A stretch of 64,000 bases of DNA from Myxococcus fulvus (GTDB lineage: Bacteria; Myxococcota; Myxococcia; Myxococcales; Myxococcaceae), in NCBI RefSeq assembly GCF_900111765.1, contig NZ_FOIB01000001.1:1612001-1676000 (forward strand), given 5' to 3'. The translations under genes and the position numbers were made by a program. Shown piece by piece: positions 63,620 to 64,000 of this stretch. Each line of letters opens with the position of its first letter. The stretch's first letter is position 1. The notes under the pieces were generated by a model. The model was given only the letters and a program-made list of their open reading frames with translations. It was not told the DNA's origin and ran no database searches.

Positions 63620-64000
63620 ATCCCCGCGCACTCGCCATCCTCGTGCTGGCGCGCGTCCGCGCAACGGACGCCTACCTCAACGTGGTGCTGGACACGATGC
63701 TGTCCGAGTCACCCCCCAAGGACCCGCGCGACGCGGGCCTCGCCACGGAGCTGACCTACGGCGCCACCCGCCGGCAGCTCGCGCTCGACTACGCCATCAC
63801 CCGCTTCGCCGACCGCAAGCTGGACGCCATGGAGGACCGCGTGCTCGCGGCCCTGCGCATCGGCGCGTACCAAATCTTCCACACCCGCGTGCCCGCGCGC
63901 GCCGCGGTGGCGGAGACGGTGCAGGCGCTCAAGGAGGTCGGCCTCACCCGCGCGGCGGGCTTCACCAACGCCATCCTGCGCAAGCTCGCGGAGCTGCCCT
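63616..64000 (+). CDS. rsmB: 16S rRNA (cytosine-967-C5)-methyltransferase RsmB, N-terminal part (3' partial)
   Basis: The frame is open at the right edge; 128 codons are visible. They encode the NusB-like RNA-binding domain that opens RsmB: ALAILVLARVRATDAYLNVV, DAGLATELTYGATRRQLALD, RVLAALRIGAYQIFHTRVPA and AVAETVQALKEVGLTRAAGF. A stand-alone NusB could look like this, but the end (TNAILRKLAEL) and position after fmt favour RsmB. The SAM-dependent methyltransferase domain must lie beyond the window. The ATG overlaps the AroQ-like stop (ATGA). Confidence 0.88.
   Translation, partial: MNPRALAILVLARVRATDAYLNVVLDTMLSESPPKDPRDAGLATELTYGATRRQLALDYAITRFADRKLDAMEDRVLAALRIGAYQIFHTRVPARAAVAETVQALKEVGLTRAAGFTNAILRKLAELP

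Overview
The window is a GC-rich, densely packed stretch of bacterial chromosome that looks like a myxobacterium of the Myxococcaceae (Myxococcus/Corallococcus type). The evidence is very high third-position GC, many lipoproteins and hypothetical envelope proteins, a PilY1/minor-pilin cluster, FHA and WYL regulators, an NRPS, and a recA promoter carrying a sequence that closely fits the LexA box I recall for Myxococcus xanthus. The species assignment is inference. I see no tRNA or rRNA gene, insertion sequence, prophage or CRISPR array.

Layout. 1-3.8 kb: the terminal C-A-T-TE module of a non-ribosomal peptide synthetase, open at the left edge and marking the right border of a biosynthetic cluster. 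3.8-13 kb: a small membrane protein and a membrane-anchored winged-helix protein, hflX, proB, an exported protein, two overlapping WYL regulators of the PafB/PafC type followed by an FHA membrane protein, and a phospholipase D/cardiolipin synthase-like enzyme. 13-16 kb: aconitase. 16-23 kb (minus strand): an overlapping operon pilY1-pilV-pilW-pilX with an HD-domain alarmone-hydrolase-like gene at its end. 23-31 kb: a GGQ release-factor-like protein, a YceI-pirin pair behind a structured leader, lipoprotein and VWA proteins, an ABC exporter and a stand-alone receiver protein. 31-37 kb: an M3 peptidase lipoprotein, a TatD-like hydrolase and gamma-glutamyltransferase. 37-43 kb: glmU, glmS, a hypothetical membrane protein and recA. 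43-50 kb: PhoD, an orphan GG-leader RiPP-like precursor peptide, a GNAT, tex, a DUF6438-type lipoprotein, and a marR-VOC pair. 50-54.5 kb: a divergent HSP90 overlapping a helical-repeat gene, and a metallo-beta-lactamase-fold hydrolase. 54.5-64 kb: a LETM1-like protein, a degenerate alpha/beta hydrolase, an FUSC transporter, a HEAT-repeat lipoprotein, a HAMP-like membrane protein, and an fmt - AroQ-like - rsmB operon cut by the right edge.

How the genes work together. Cell-wall precursor supply (glmU/glmS), envelope and pilus functions, and translation functions (fmt, rsmB, tex, hflX, release-factor-like) are interleaved with regulators. The most interesting links are: (i) a recA promoter carrying both a RecA-NDp-like element (the mycobacterial PafBC target) and a LexA-type box, while a PafB/PafC-like WYL pair lies 32 kb away; (ii) a 59-residue orphan peptide with a lanthipeptide-type leader ending in GG but a cysteine-free core; (iii) two enzyme-family proteins that have lost key catalytic residues (AroQ-like and alpha/beta hydrolase); and (iv) several genes whose start codon sits exactly 7 nt after a TAnnn(T/G) hexamer with no Shine-Dalgarno, suggesting leaderless transcripts. 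Many genes overlap by 1-4 nt, so translational coupling is common.
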